DNA of 64,000 bases from an uncultured Gammaproteobacteria bacterium (GTDB lineage Bacteria; Pseudomonadota; Gammaproteobacteria; JAADHQ01): positions 17,907-81,906 of the forward strand of contig CAMYJO010000017.1 in assembly GCA_947258755.1 (NCBI GenBank), read 5' to 3'. Of the stretch, positions 37,819-48,024 are shown piece after piece. The notes below the pieces were generated by a model. It did no database searches. It was not told the DNA's origin and saw only the letters and a list, made by a program, of their open reading frames with translations. Position 1 is the stretch's first letter; every line of letters starts with the position of its first letter. Position numbers and translations under genes: made by a program.

Positions 37819-38937
37819 TTGAGCAACACCCCACCCGCTGAACTTAAATACTGGCTGGCCTTGCTGCGTTGTCCACGTATCGGCCCGGCCACCTTCACAA
37901 AATTGCTACAACACTTCGGCCAACTACAAGCTATCTACCAGAGCAGTACTGCACAGTTACACGAGGCGGGGCTTGAGCAAAGCAGTATCGAGGCCATACT
38001 CAAACCGGATTGGCAAGGCGTCGATACTGACCTCGACTGGCTACAGCAGCAGGACCATCATTATATAGTGACCATTGAAGATACCGATTATCCGCAGCTG
38101 TTAAGGGAAAGCCCGGCCGCGCCGCCGCTGCTATTTGTGCTGGGCAACCCACAAGTACTGAACGAGACCCAGATCGCCATGGTCGGCAGCCGCAATCCCA
38201 GCGCCGATGGCAAGCGCACCGCCCTTGAGTTCGCACGCCATCTGTCTGCCGCCGGCCTGGCCATCACCAGCGGTCTCGCCATCGGTATTGACGGCATCTG
38301 CCATCAGGGAGCCCTGGATGCAGATGGCATTACCGTGGCGGTCACCGGAACCGGTCCAGACCGTGTCTACCCGGCACGTCATCGAGACCTGGCTCACACG
38401 ATCATCGAAAAGGGGGCCATTGTCTCGGAATTCCCGATTGGCACCCAGCCCAGACCGGAAAACTTTCCGCGCCGCAATCGCATTATCAGTGCCCTCAGCA
38501 TCGGTACCCTGGTGGTTGAGGCCGCCATTCGCAGTGGCTCGCTGATCACGGCCCGGCACGCCATGGAACAAGGGCGTGAGGTGTTCGCCATCCCCGGCTC
38601 GATCCATAATCCATTGGCACGTGGCTGCCATCACCTGATCCAGCAAGGCGCGAAACTGGTGGAAACCGCCGAAGATATCATCAGTGAACTCAGGCCACAG
38701 CAATCCAGGCCCATGGACACTTCGCAGGTACTTAATAATAAAGAGGAAAACAGCCCGGCCATTGATCCTGACTACCAGACGGTCTTGACCGAAATGGGAT
38801 TCTCACCAGTGGCAGTTGATGAAGTTGTACAGCGCACCGGTTTGACGGCAGAAGAAGTTTCCTCCATGATGCTGATCCTGGAGCTACAAGGCAATGTGGC
38901 ATCGAGCCCCGGAGGTTGTTATATTCGGGTTAAATGA
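37819..38937 (+). CDS. dprA: DNA-processing protein DprA
   Basis: 372 residues from a TTG at 37819, chosen because AAGGAG lies 7 bases upstream and the length then equals that of relatives. A SAM-like N-terminal domain precedes the Rossmann-like DprA core (AMVGSRNPSADGKRTALEFA, SGLAIGIDGICHQGALDA, ENFPRRNRIISALSIGTLVV) and a C-terminal winged-helix region. DprA loads RecA on incoming single-stranded DNA in natural transformation. The terminator at 37733 and this start fix the promoter to the short gap, which includes a possible leader. Confidence 0.95.
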   Translation: MSNTPPAELKYWLALLRCPRIGPATFTKLLQHFGQLQAIYQSSTAQLHEAGLEQSSIEAILKPDWQGVDTDLDWLQQQDHHYIVTIEDTDYPQLLRESPAAPPLLFVLGNPQVLNETQIAMVGSRNPSADGKRTALEFARHLSAAGLAITSGLAIGIDGICHQGALDADGITVAVTGTGPDRVYPARHRDLAHTIIEKGAIVSEFPIGTQPRPENFPRRNRIISALSIGTLVVEAAIRSGSLITARHAMEQGREVFAIPGSIHNPLARGCHHLIQQGAKLVETAEDIISELRPQQSRPMDTSQVLNNKEENSPAIDPDYQTVLTEMGFSPVAVDEVVQRTGLTAEEVSSMMLILELQGNVASSPGGCYIRVK

Positions 38938-38948
38938 TGAGGTTTTGA

Positions 38949-39422
38949 ATGAAAGAAAACACCCTGGACGTATTACTGTACTTGTTCCAGAATTTTATGG
39001 ATGGTGAGCTTGAGATAGATCCTGACCGGGATTTCCTTGAGGACCAGCTGGTTGAGGCCGGCTTTCAGCCATATGAAATCGACAAGGCCTTCCTGTGGCT
39101 GGATGACCTATCCAAACAGCAGGAAAATCAACGTGATACAAAACATAACGCCTCGTTCAGGGTTTACGCCGATGAAGAACTGTCCAGCCTGGATCTGGAG
39201 TGCCGCGATTTCCTGCTGTACCTGGAAAACATGGGCGTGCTGACCCCGGATAATCGTGAACTCGTGATCGAACGCGTCATGGCGCTGGATTCTTATGATT
39301 TTGATATCGAACGCCTCAAATGGGTCGTATTGATGGTCCTGTTTAATCAGGCCGAAGAGAATTCCAATTATGAATGGATTGAAAACATGGTGTTTGATAG
39401 CTCGCTGGAAAGCCTGCATTGA
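38949..39422 (+). CDS. smg: Smg family protein (DUF494)
   Basis: 157 residues, full length, acidic. It matches the Smg family: MKENTLDVLLYLFQNFMDGE at the start, then LVEAGFQPYEIDKAFLWLDD and a C-terminal LKWVVLMVLFNQAEE. The molecular function is unknown, but it nearly always lies between dprA and topA, as here (11 bases after dprA). No domain beyond DUF494. Confidence 0.94.
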   Translation: MKENTLDVLLYLFQNFMDGELEIDPDRDFLEDQLVEAGFQPYEIDKAFLWLDDLSKQQENQRDTKHNASFRVYADEELSSLDLECRDFLLYLENMGVLTPDNRELVIERVMALDSYDFDIERLKWVVLMVLFNQAEENSNYEWIENMVFDSSLESLH

Positions 39423-39477
39423 AGACAGTTGTCGATATTTATACCTTTAATAATACACAAGCAAGAATTTATACGCG

Positions 39478-41787
39478 ATGAGTAAAAACCTGGTCATTGT
39501 TGAGTCTCCAGCAAAAGCCAAAACTATCAATAAATACCTTGGCAAGGACTTTTACGTTCTGGCCTCATACGGCCATGTGCGCGATTTGGTTCCCAAGGAA
39601 GGCGCGGTCGATACTGAACACGACTTTGCCATGAAGTATCAAGTCATCGAAAAAAACCAACGTCACGTCGACGCCATTGTCAAGGCACTGAAAAAGGCCG
39701 ATGCCCTGTATCTCGCGACTGACCCGGATAGGGAAGGTGAGGCGATTTCCTGGCATCTCTATGAATTACTGAAAGATAAAAAATTGCTCGAGGGCAAGGA
39801 GACCCACCGGGTTATCTTTCACGAAATTACCAAACGCGCCATCAACGAGGCCATGGCGCAGCCGCGTGATCTATCCACTGATATGATCAATGCCCAGCAG
39901 GCGCGCCGTGCTCTCGATTATCTGGTTGGCTTCAACCTATCGCCGTTACTATGGAAGAAAATTCGCCGTGGACTATCCGCTGGGCGCGTACAAAGCCCCG
40001 CACTGCGCTTGATTGTAGAACGTGAACTTGAAATAGAAAAATTCATCGCCAAGGAGTACTGGACAGTTGAAGCGGATGTCAGCAGCAAGGGACAAAACTT
40101 CATTGCGCGCCTGACCTATCTGAACGAGAAAAAACTGAGTCAGTTCGATATCAACAATAGCGAACTGGCCATGGATGCTGAGCAAGCCTTGTTAAAAGCA
40201 GCCGCCGGCAAGCTCACGATTAAAAAGGTCGAGAAAAAGAAACGCAAACGTAATCCCACAGCGCCATTCATTACCTCGACCTTGCAACAGGAAGCGGCAC
40301 GTAAGCTCGGCTTCACAGCACAACGCACCATGCGTACCGCCCAGCAACTCTATGAAGGTATCGACATCGGTGGCTCAACTACGGGCCTGATCACCTATAT
40401 GCGTACCGACTCAGTCAACCTGGCCCAGGAGGCACTGGACGAAATCCGCGAGGTCATCAGCCAACGCTATGGCAGTGACAATCTACCTGATGAACCGCGC
40501 GTCTACAAAACCAAATCAAAAAATGCACAGGAAGCGCATGAAGCCATCCGCCCAACAGCGGCAGAACGCGTACCCGAATCAATCAAGGAACACCTGAGTA
40601 AGGATCAGTTCAAACTGTATGACCTGATCTGGAAGCGTACCGTCGCCAGCCAGATGGTGCATGCCACGATTGATACCGTCGCCGCGGACCTGACCGCCGG
40701 TGATGAAAACATCTTCCGCGCTAACGGCTCGACCATCGTCAATCCCGGCTTCATGGCGGTTTACCAGGAAAGCCTGGATGACAAGAAAGACAAAACAGAT
40801 GATCAACGCATGTTGCCCGAGTTATTACAGGGTGAACAAGTCGATCTACTCAAGCTCAGACCCGAACAACATTTTACTGAGCCACCACCACGCTTCACTG
40901 AAGCGAGTCTGGTCAAGACGCTTGAGGAACACGGTATCGGCCGTCCTTCGACCTATGCCGCGATTATCTCGACATTACAGCATCGTGAATACGCCAAACT
41001 GGAGAAAAAACGTTTTTTCCCAACCGATGTCGGTCGCGTCGTTAATAAATTCCTGACTCAGCATTTCACCCAGTATGTCGACTATGACTTCACCGCCAAC
41101 CTGGAAGATGAGCTGGACGCCATTTCACGTGGCGAGGAAGAATGGAAACCGATGCTGAAAAAATTCTGGAAGCCATTCAAGAAACTGGTGGTCGAAAAAG
41201 AAAAGAGTGTCAGCCGCCAGGAAGTTACCCAGGAAGCCATCGACGAGAACTGCCCCAAATGTGGCAAACAACTCTCGATCAGGCTCGGTCGACGCGGTAG
41301 CTTCATCGGCTGTTCGGGTTTCCCGGATTGCGATTACACGCGCAATGTCGGCGATGATGCCGAGTCTGCCGAACCTGAAATTCTGGAAGGACGTAAATGC
41401 CCCGAATGCAATTCTGACCTGATTATCCGCCAGGGCCGTTACGGCAAATTCATTGGCTGCAGTAGTTACCCGGACTGCAAACATATTGAACCGCTGGAGA
41501 AACCCAAAGATACCGGCGTACAGTGCCCCGAGTGCAAGAAAGGCAATATCCTGCAACGCAAATCCCGCAATGGAAAAATATTCTTTTCCTGTGAGCGCTA
41601 CCCCGATTGCAGTTATGCGATCTGGAACGAACCCGTTGCCGAGCCCTGTCCGCTCTGTGACTGGCCGATCACAATGATCAAGACCACCAAAAAACGCGGT
41701 ACCGAACGCGTCTGCCCGCAAAAAGACTGCAAGTTTTCCGAGCCCCATGAACTCGAAGAAACCGAAGAGGCCGACGAGCAATCTTGA
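39478..41787 (+). CDS. topA: DNA topoisomerase I
   Basis: 769 residues. Type IA topoisomerase relaxing negative supercoils. The N-terminal TOPRIM domain shows VIVESPAKAKTINKYLG and DPDREGEAISWHLYE, the active-site Tyr lies in GLITYMRTDSVNL, and ARRALDYLVGFNLSPLLWKK is intact. Four C-terminal zinc-ribbon units follow (CPKCGKQ, CPECNSD, CPECKKG, CPLCDWP, each with a partner Cys pair), one more than the three in the E. coli enzyme, though the fourth is divergent. A strong ribosome-binding site is not seen before the ATG. Confidence 0.97.
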   Translation: MSKNLVIVESPAKAKTINKYLGKDFYVLASYGHVRDLVPKEGAVDTEHDFAMKYQVIEKNQRHVDAIVKALKKADALYLATDPDREGEAISWHLYELLKDKKLLEGKETHRVIFHEITKRAINEAMAQPRDLSTDMINAQQARRALDYLVGFNLSPLLWKKIRRGLSAGRVQSPALRLIVERELEIEKFIAKEYWTVEADVSSKGQNFIARLTYLNEKKLSQFDINNSELAMDAEQALLKAAAGKLTIKKVEKKKRKRNPTAPFITSTLQQEAARKLGFTAQRTMRTAQQLYEGIDIGGSTTGLITYMRTDSVNLAQEALDEIREVISQRYGSDNLPDEPRVYKTKSKNAQEAHEAIRPTAAERVPESIKEHLSKDQFKLYDLIWKRTVASQMVHATIDTVAADLTAGDENIFRANGSTIVNPGFMAVYQESLDDKKDKTDDQRMLPELLQGEQVDLLKLRPEQHFTEPPPRFTEASLVKTLEEHGIGRPSTYAAIISTLQHREYAKLEKKRFFPTDVGRVVNKFLTQHFTQYVDYDFTANLEDELDAISRGEEEWKPMLKKFWKPFKKLVVEKEKSVSRQEVTQEAIDENCPKCGKQLSIRLGRRGSFIGCSGFPDCDYTRNVGDDAESAEPEILEGRKCPECNSDLIIRQGRYGKFIGCSSYPDCKHIEPLEKPKDTGVQCPECKKGNILQRKSRNGKIFFSCERYPDCSYAIWNEPVAEPCPLCDWPITMIKTTKKRGTERVCPQKDCKFSEPHELEETEEADEQS

Positions 41788-41844
41788 TGTCGATACTGCT
41801 GCGCGCTTGCACACGGCGGCAACACACCCCGTCGAGACGATAAC

Positions 41845-42399
41845 GTGACTCCCTGGCAACTCAGGCTAGCGACAAAAATCATTCACCGTGGCGGCATCAT
41901 CGCCTACCCGACCGAGGCCGTGTTCGGTCTTGGCTGTGACCCGCTTGATTTCAATGCCGTCGAAACGATCTGCCAGTTGAAAAACCGTAGCCTGTCCAAG
42001 GGTCTGATTCTGATCGCATCAGACCTGGAACAGGTCAGGCCATTTACATCTGCAACACCCGCACAACTGCGCAAGCTGGAAACGAAAACCAGCACACCGA
42101 CGACCTGGATTATGCCGGCACATCCACACTGCCCGCGCTGGCTTACTGGCAAACACCAAGGCATCGCCATCAGGATCACGAAACACCCGATTGCACAGCA
42201 ACTGTGCGAACAATTGGGTCATGCGCTGGTCTCGACCAGCGCCAATATCAGCAATCACCCTGCGGCCCGCACAGCATTGGATGTACAACGCATCTTTGCA
42301 GAAAATGTGGATATGATTCTGCATGCTGACACCGGCGGCTATCATCAGGCCTCCGAGATCAGGGATGTACGCAGCAATAGAATCCTTCGCCCTGGGTAA
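41845..42399 (+). CDS. tsaC: Threonylcarbamoyl-AMP synthase (TsaC/YrdC type)
   Basis: 184 residues from a GTG start. YrdC-fold enzyme that makes threonylcarbamoyl-AMP from threonine, bicarbonate and ATP for the t6A37 modification of ANN-decoding tRNAs. Motifs: GGIIAYPTEAVFGLGCDP, KNRSLSKGLILIASD and ALVSTSANISNHPAA. It lacks the C-terminal Sua5 extension, so it is the short TsaC form. Position after topA is common in this class. Confidence 0.94.
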   Translation: MTPWQLRLATKIIHRGGIIAYPTEAVFGLGCDPLDFNAVETICQLKNRSLSKGLILIASDLEQVRPFTSATPAQLRKLETKTSTPTTWIMPAHPHCPRWLTGKHQGIAIRITKHPIAQQLCEQLGHALVSTSANISNHPAARTALDVQRIFAENVDMILHADTGGYHQASEIRDVRSNRILRPG

Positions 42400-42471
42400 G
42401 CTCTGACAAATGATAGAAAAAAAATGGTATTATTTGCCTCGGGGATAAAATAGAAAAACGGGGCATAATAA

Positions 42472-43092
42472 ATGAACAAACAAAAGACGTACTCATTGGA
42501 CAGTCTTAAATGGCTGTTGATTTCCACACTGCTTACGACAGCCACACCGGCATTTTCCGAATACTATTTTGGTGTTGACGCAACCTACATGGACACCAAG
42601 ACATTGTTTGGCGACGGCACAGTCAATTTCGAACTGAATCCGGTACGCATAAAATTCGGCCACCGTTACCAGGAATTCGGCTGGGAGATACAGGCACTTA
42701 CGCCCAGTGATGACACCGGCCTGTTCCCGGGTCTCAATACTCCGGATAAATTTGAGCTGCGTGGCGGCCTCGGTATCCTGTTCACTGTTAGCACGCCGGG
42801 CAGGGGGTTCTATGGTGGCATCGGTTTCACACAGATCGTTTCGGATTACACTGCCTTTTTGAATGGCACATTCGTCAATACGACTGACACCGGACCCTTT
42901 ACTACGGTCAATCTTGGCGCACAATATCCGATCACAAAAAATCTACGAGTCAACTTCGACTATACATTTTATCATGGTGAAATAGACTGCCCTTATTGCG
43001 TACCCGGTCCCAGCCTGCCTGCCGGCGTTGTCGGCACTGATCCGGATGTACGCCTGTCGACATTCGGTCTCGGGCTAAACTACTCCTTCTAG
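42472..43092 (+). CDS. Small outer-membrane beta-barrel protein
   Basis: 206 residues; GGGG lies 8 bases before the ATG. A signal peptide (cut after AFS, about residue 29) is followed by about eight amphipathic beta-strands (YYFGVDATYMDTKTLFG, LRGGLGILFTVS, FTTVNLGAQYPITKNLRVNF) and a C-terminal Phe (LGLNYSF), the outer-membrane insertion signal. The architecture is that of OmpA/OmpW-like eight-stranded barrels. A CPYC pair sits in what would be an external loop. Function unknown. Confidence 0.75.
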   Translation: MNKQKTYSLDSLKWLLISTLLTTATPAFSEYYFGVDATYMDTKTLFGDGTVNFELNPVRIKFGHRYQEFGWEIQALTPSDDTGLFPGLNTPDKFELRGGLGILFTVSTPGRGFYGGIGFTQIVSDYTAFLNGTFVNTTDTGPFTTVNLGAQYPITKNLRVNFDYTFYHGEIDCPYCVPGPSLPAGVVGTDPDVRLSTFGLGLNYSF

Positions 43093-43116
43093 TATCGCCA
43101 ACACGGACATCACCTG

Positions 43117-43143
43117 CAATTGATGCGATCAGCGCATCAATTG
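43117..43143 (+). terminator. 11-bp perfect hairpin after the barrel gene
   Basis: CAATTGATGCG (43117-43127) pairs perfectly with CGCATCAATTG (43133-43143) around a 5-base loop, 25 bases after the barrel-gene stop. There is no clear T-run, so it is a possible rho-assisted or mRNA-stabilising hairpin rather than a classic terminator. Confidence 0.45.
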
Positions 43144-43237
43144 TAAAATGTTGGTTAAATCTTACCAGGGGCTTTCACCTTAGGCTCTCGATAAAAATCT
43201 TTCATGCTACACTTCGGCCCTGATTTCCAAGGAGCGT

Positions 43238-44257
43238 ATGATGATAAAAATTTCTTCTATTCTTGCACTTTCACTGGCCTCAGCATCAGTGCTTGCAGAC
43301 ACCGTTACCATGAAAAACGGCGACCGCCTGACCGGCACTATTGTTAGCAAAACAGATGGCAACCTGATTTTCAAAACAGGTTTTGCCGGCGACATAACAT
43401 TAAATTGGGGCGAAATCAGTTCACTGACTACCGACAAACCAGTGGTCCTGGTACTCGACAATGACACCAGCATCGAAGCGGCTAATCTGCTACCTGGCGC
43501 TGGCGGCATGGCCAACATCCAGACAGCCAATGTCGGCAACCCGATGCAAGTCGCTCTTGGTTCGGTTAAATACATTAACCCACCAGTCGAAGTCAGTGGC
43601 AAGGGCGTCAAGGTTTCCGGACGGATCAACGCCGGCGCCAGTATCGCCAGTGGTAACTCAGACACCGAGAGCTATAACCTCGATGGTGAAGTGATCATGC
43701 GCACCAAGCAAAACCGCACCACGGTAGGCGCCAACCTGTTTCGCGCCAGTGACAACGGCAACGACACCGAAGACAAGGCCGCTGCCTACCTGAAATATGA
43801 CCACTTCCTGAATGACAAGCAATATATCTATGGTAACACCACGTTTGCACGCGATAAATTCAAGGACCAGAAACTGAAAAGCACTATCGGCCTGGGTTAT
43901 GGTCATCAGTTCTGGGAGTCCCCCAGTCGCAACCTGGCACTTGAAGCCGGCGTGTCATTTGTTAACGATGACTATTTCACCACAGCCGACGAGAATTACA
44001 CTGCTGGTCGTTGGGCAATCTTTTATGATCAGAAGATGTACAAGGATAAAATCCAGTTCTTCCACAGACATGAAGGCCTGATTGATTTAAGTGACACCGA
44101 AAACCTGACCATCACCTCACAAACCGGCTTTCGCTTTCCATTACTGGCCGGCATGAACGCCGCTATTCAGGCCAATGTCGACTGGGACAAATCACCTCCC
44201 GCAGGCTTTGGCAGCACTGATAGGAAAATATTGTTCAGTGTTGGCTATGCATGGTAG
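43238..44257 (+). CDS. DUF481 outer-membrane protein
   Basis: 339 residues; AAGGAG lies before two tandem ATGs (43238 and 43241), either of which could be used. Signal peptide (cut after VLA, about residue 21). Residues 22-75 form a small beta domain (VTMKNGDRLTGTIVSKTDGN) of the type that precedes DUF481. The rest is a DUF481 (YdiY-like) barrel with strands such as VGANLFRASDNGND, KSTIGLGYGHQFWE and a C-terminal ILFSVGYAW. DUF481 proteins are outer-membrane barrels induced by salt or acid in some bacteria; the role here is unknown. Confidence 0.87.
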   Translation: MMIKISSILALSLASASVLADTVTMKNGDRLTGTIVSKTDGNLIFKTGFAGDITLNWGEISSLTTDKPVVLVLDNDTSIEAANLLPGAGGMANIQTANVGNPMQVALGSVKYINPPVEVSGKGVKVSGRINAGASIASGNSDTESYNLDGEVIMRTKQNRTTVGANLFRASDNGNDTEDKAAAYLKYDHFLNDKQYIYGNTTFARDKFKDQKLKSTIGLGYGHQFWESPSRNLALEAGVSFVNDDYFTTADENYTAGRWAIFYDQKMYKDKIQFFHRHEGLIDLSDTENLTITSQTGFRFPLLAGMNAAIQANVDWDKSPPAGFGSTDRKILFSVGYAW

Positions 44258-44279
44258 TTATTTAACGCATATTGAATAA

Positions 44280-44303
44280 TAATAGGGGCATGGTCCCCTA
44301 TTA
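44280..44303 (+). promoter_or_regulatory. 9-bp hairpin placing the DUF748 start codon in its loop
   Basis: TAATAGGGG (44280-44288) pairs perfectly with CCCCTATTA (44295-44303); the 6-base loop CATGGT contains the ATG at 44290-44292. The purine-rich arm that might serve as ribosome-binding site is in the stem, so initiation there could be restricted unless the hairpin melts. Confidence 0.5.
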
Positions 44304-46815
44304 CAAAAAAGGCTGGTTTAAGGTACTCATAGGATTTTTTATCCTGTGTCTGCTTTTTATCAGCTTTTTGCCTTATGCCGTCCGCTACGGCATTGAACAA
44401 TGGTATTTAAAGCAGGGTATCGATTCCGTTGCCATTGAAGATATTGACATCAACCTGTTTAGCGGCGAATTTCATCTTAAAAACCTGCGCGCCAGCAAGG
44501 ATGGCCAGAATGCCGTGACCCTGGCTAATGCAACCGTCGCGTTTGAATGGCTGCCTTTATTTAAAAAACGCCTGACAATATCTCAACTTCATCTCGATGG
44601 ATTAAATACCGGTATCCGCCAAAATAAGGACGGCAGTATCGATGCCGCTCAGGTGCGACTAGCACAACAGCAGCAAACAACCGAGAAAGAAGAATCAGCC
44701 TGGGGTATTGGCCTTCAAGCAGTATCGGTGAATGATGCGCATTTTGCCCTAAGCACACCGGCACAAAAGGCCAATGTCATTATTGACCATATCAGCCTGG
44801 ACAAACTCGAAAGCTGGTCTGAAGCGGGCAGTCAGGTCGAATTTTCCGGCAGTATCAATAACTCTCCGTTAAACATCACGGCTACTTTGCGCGCGTTCAC
44901 TCAAGCCCCCGACATTAAGGGGCGACTGAAGATCGCAAAGCTGGATATCGCGCCTGCCGCTCTACATCTGCAAAAGCAACTGCAAGAACTGGGCGGACAA
45001 CTGGATATCGATGCCGACTTTAACATTACCCACCAAACAGGTAAGAAAACGCAAATAGCATCGGATGGTACGCTAGGCCTGGTTAATCTATCAGTCAAGC
45101 TGGCCGATGGACACATTGCTACCGATCGCATCCAGTGGCAAGGAAAAATCAATCTGCAACTAAGCGACAAATCCAGCCTGCTCGATTATCTACTCCAAGG
45201 CAAGATCGATAGCGAAAATGTCGAGTTCTCGGGTAGTGCCCAGCAAGCTTATCGCTACCGCCATAACAAGCTTAGCTGGGACGGCACGGTCAAGCAGATA
45301 GATGATACTACTGGTCAGACACAGGTCACGGGAGCCATTGACGCACAGAATATCAACTTGCAGGACTCAGGCAGTCAACAAGAACTGATACACAGTGAAA
45401 AACTTACTATCAAAGAGATCGACCTTATCACTGGGCAAAACTTCAGCGCCAAACAGATAACACTGAAAAATCTTCGTACTTTATCAACCGCCAATACCAG
45501 CAAGAGCAAACAACGACCGGCGCTGCTCCAGGCCGGCGGACTCAGCATTGACATGGCTTCATTTTCCACTGACAAAAGTCTACAAGTCGGCAATATTCGT
45601 CTACAGGATGCATTGATTCATATTAACAAACGTAAAGACGGTCAACTTGACCAGCTGGCTACGCTCACCTCCCCCAAAACCAAGGCCAAAAAAACAACAG
45701 CAGCCAAAGACAAGACAGATACGTTGCAACTATTGGCACGCTTACTGGAAGTTGCCGGTAACAGCAAGCTTATATTTATCGATAACTCAGTCACCCCTGC
45801 ATTTAAAACCGAACTTTTGATTGCAAAGGCCAGTATCAGCAATATCGATTCATCGAAACCGCGAAGTGCAAGCCCGTTCATACTCGAAGCTAAGTCTGGC
45901 AAGTACGCTAATGTAAACGTCGATGGCGATGCCTATCCTTTCAGCACTCCATTAAGCCTGAGACTCAATGCTAAACTTAAAAATCTCAGCCTTCCAAGTC
46001 TGTCCAGCTATAGCGCCAAGATGATCGGTTATGATATGCGTAGCGGCCAACTCAGCGCGACAATCAAAGCCAATATTAAAAAAGGGAAAATCGACGCCGA
46101 TAATCAGATCACGCTCGCCAACCTCGAAGTGCGCAGCAATAAATCGAAAACTACAGAGGATTTTTCTGCGCAATTAAGTATGCCCCTGGACAGCGCACTG
46201 TCCTTATTACGCGACAAGAATAACAACATAAAATTATCCATACCGGTCAAAGGCGATATCAATAAGCCCGATTTTGATATCAGCGGCGTTATCAACAAGG
46301 GCATCGGTACTGCCATGCGCAAGGCATCGCTCGCCTATTTGACCCATGCATTGCAACCCTATGGCAGCCTGATCACACTAGCCAAACTGGCCAAGTCCGC
46401 CGCCGATCATGTCAGCCTGAATCCGATCGTCTTTTCTGTCGCGGCCACGACACCCGCCGAAGACGTCAATCCTTATAGCCAGAAAATAGCCGCACTGATG
46501 CAGGAGCGCCCCAAACTCAGGATCAAACTCTGCGGCGTAGCCACGATCCAGGATTCACAGGCACTCATCCAGAAAAAACTACAGGACTGGAGCAAGCAGC
46601 AGCAGAAAATTGCGAGTGATACTCCTGTGAAAACACGACCGCCGACCTTTATGATTGCAGATGAACAGCTACTGGAACTGGCCACGCAGCGAGCCGACGC
46701 CATCAAGGACATCCTGACCAATCAGCACAACATCGACCCGGCACGCCTATTCCTGTGCCAACCCGTCATCGACAAGGACCAGGACGCACAACCACGCGTG
46801 GATCTAAACATCTAG
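44290..46815 (+). CDS. DUF748 / AsmA-like envelope protein
   Basis: 841 residues from the ATG at 44290; a TTG at 44272 gives six more. A single N-terminal membrane helix (VLIGFFILCLLFISFLPYAV) is followed by a long repetitive beta-rich region with AsmA-type phrases (IEDIDINLFSGEFHLKNLRA; LSIPVKGDINKPDFDISGVI near residue 650), then a C-terminal soluble region (IAALMQERPKLRIKLCGVAT to the end) usual for DUF748. AsmA-like proteins are thought to bridge the periplasm and carry phospholipids; for DUF748 this is inferred from structure. It lies just after the DUF481 gene. Confidence 0.87.
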   Translation: MVPYYKKGWFKVLIGFFILCLLFISFLPYAVRYGIEQWYLKQGIDSVAIEDIDINLFSGEFHLKNLRASKDGQNAVTLANATVAFEWLPLFKKRLTISQLHLDGLNTGIRQNKDGSIDAAQVRLAQQQQTTEKEESAWGIGLQAVSVNDAHFALSTPAQKANVIIDHISLDKLESWSEAGSQVEFSGSINNSPLNITATLRAFTQAPDIKGRLKIAKLDIAPAALHLQKQLQELGGQLDIDADFNITHQTGKKTQIASDGTLGLVNLSVKLADGHIATDRIQWQGKINLQLSDKSSLLDYLLQGKIDSENVEFSGSAQQAYRYRHNKLSWDGTVKQIDDTTGQTQVTGAIDAQNINLQDSGSQQELIHSEKLTIKEIDLITGQNFSAKQITLKNLRTLSTANTSKSKQRPALLQAGGLSIDMASFSTDKSLQVGNIRLQDALIHINKRKDGQLDQLATLTSPKTKAKKTTAAKDKTDTLQLLARLLEVAGNSKLIFIDNSVTPAFKTELLIAKASISNIDSSKPRSASPFILEAKSGKYANVNVDGDAYPFSTPLSLRLNAKLKNLSLPSLSSYSAKMIGYDMRSGQLSATIKANIKKGKIDADNQITLANLEVRSNKSKTTEDFSAQLSMPLDSALSLLRDKNNNIKLSIPVKGDINKPDFDISGVINKGIGTAMRKASLAYLTHALQPYGSLITLAKLAKSAADHVSLNPIVFSVAATTPAEDVNPYSQKIAALMQERPKLRIKLCGVATIQDSQALIQKKLQDWSKQQQKIASDTPVKTRPPTFMIADEQLLELATQRADAIKDILTNQHNIDPARLFLCQPVIDKDQDAQPRVDLNI

Positions 46816-46857
46816 TTGATGCGTCTTACTACACCTTTCTGATTGACTTATTTCACC

Positions 46858-46887
46858 CTAGCTACCAGCCACTCGCAACTAGCTACT
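46858..46887 (-). repeat. Heptamer tandem array, family A (copy 5)
   Basis: On the minus strand: AGTAGC, TAGTTGC, GAGTGGC, TGGTAGC, TAG. It lies 42 bases after the DUF748 stop and 67 bases before hemF; no inverted partner is close by. The units are more diverged than in copies 1-4. Confidence 0.7.
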
Positions 46888-46939
46888 ATTATTAGCTGAC
46901 AAGATTTCGCAATTTCGTTATCCTTAGCAATCCATCTAG

Positions 46940-47887
<948 letters not shown>

Positions 47888-48024
47888 AATCATTCCTGTC
47901 GATTTCGAACAGGATCTTACCTGAACAGCTAGCCAGGCATTCACAGTACAGCGGCTGAATAACTTTCATACTAGCGTACAATACTGAAGACAAGGGCCAG
48001 GTTTTGCGTTAGCCTTTATCCTAT

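Noticed and set aside
41125..41859. Minus-strand open frame of 244 codons opposite topA
   Set aside because: It is antisense to the zinc-ribbon part of topA, and its apparent Phe/Gly-rich protein is what the reverse of Cys/Lys/Asp-rich codons gives.
47890..47915. Short hairpin CCTGT...ACAGG after hemF
   Set aside because: Only 5 paired bases with mismatches next to them; too weak to call a terminator.
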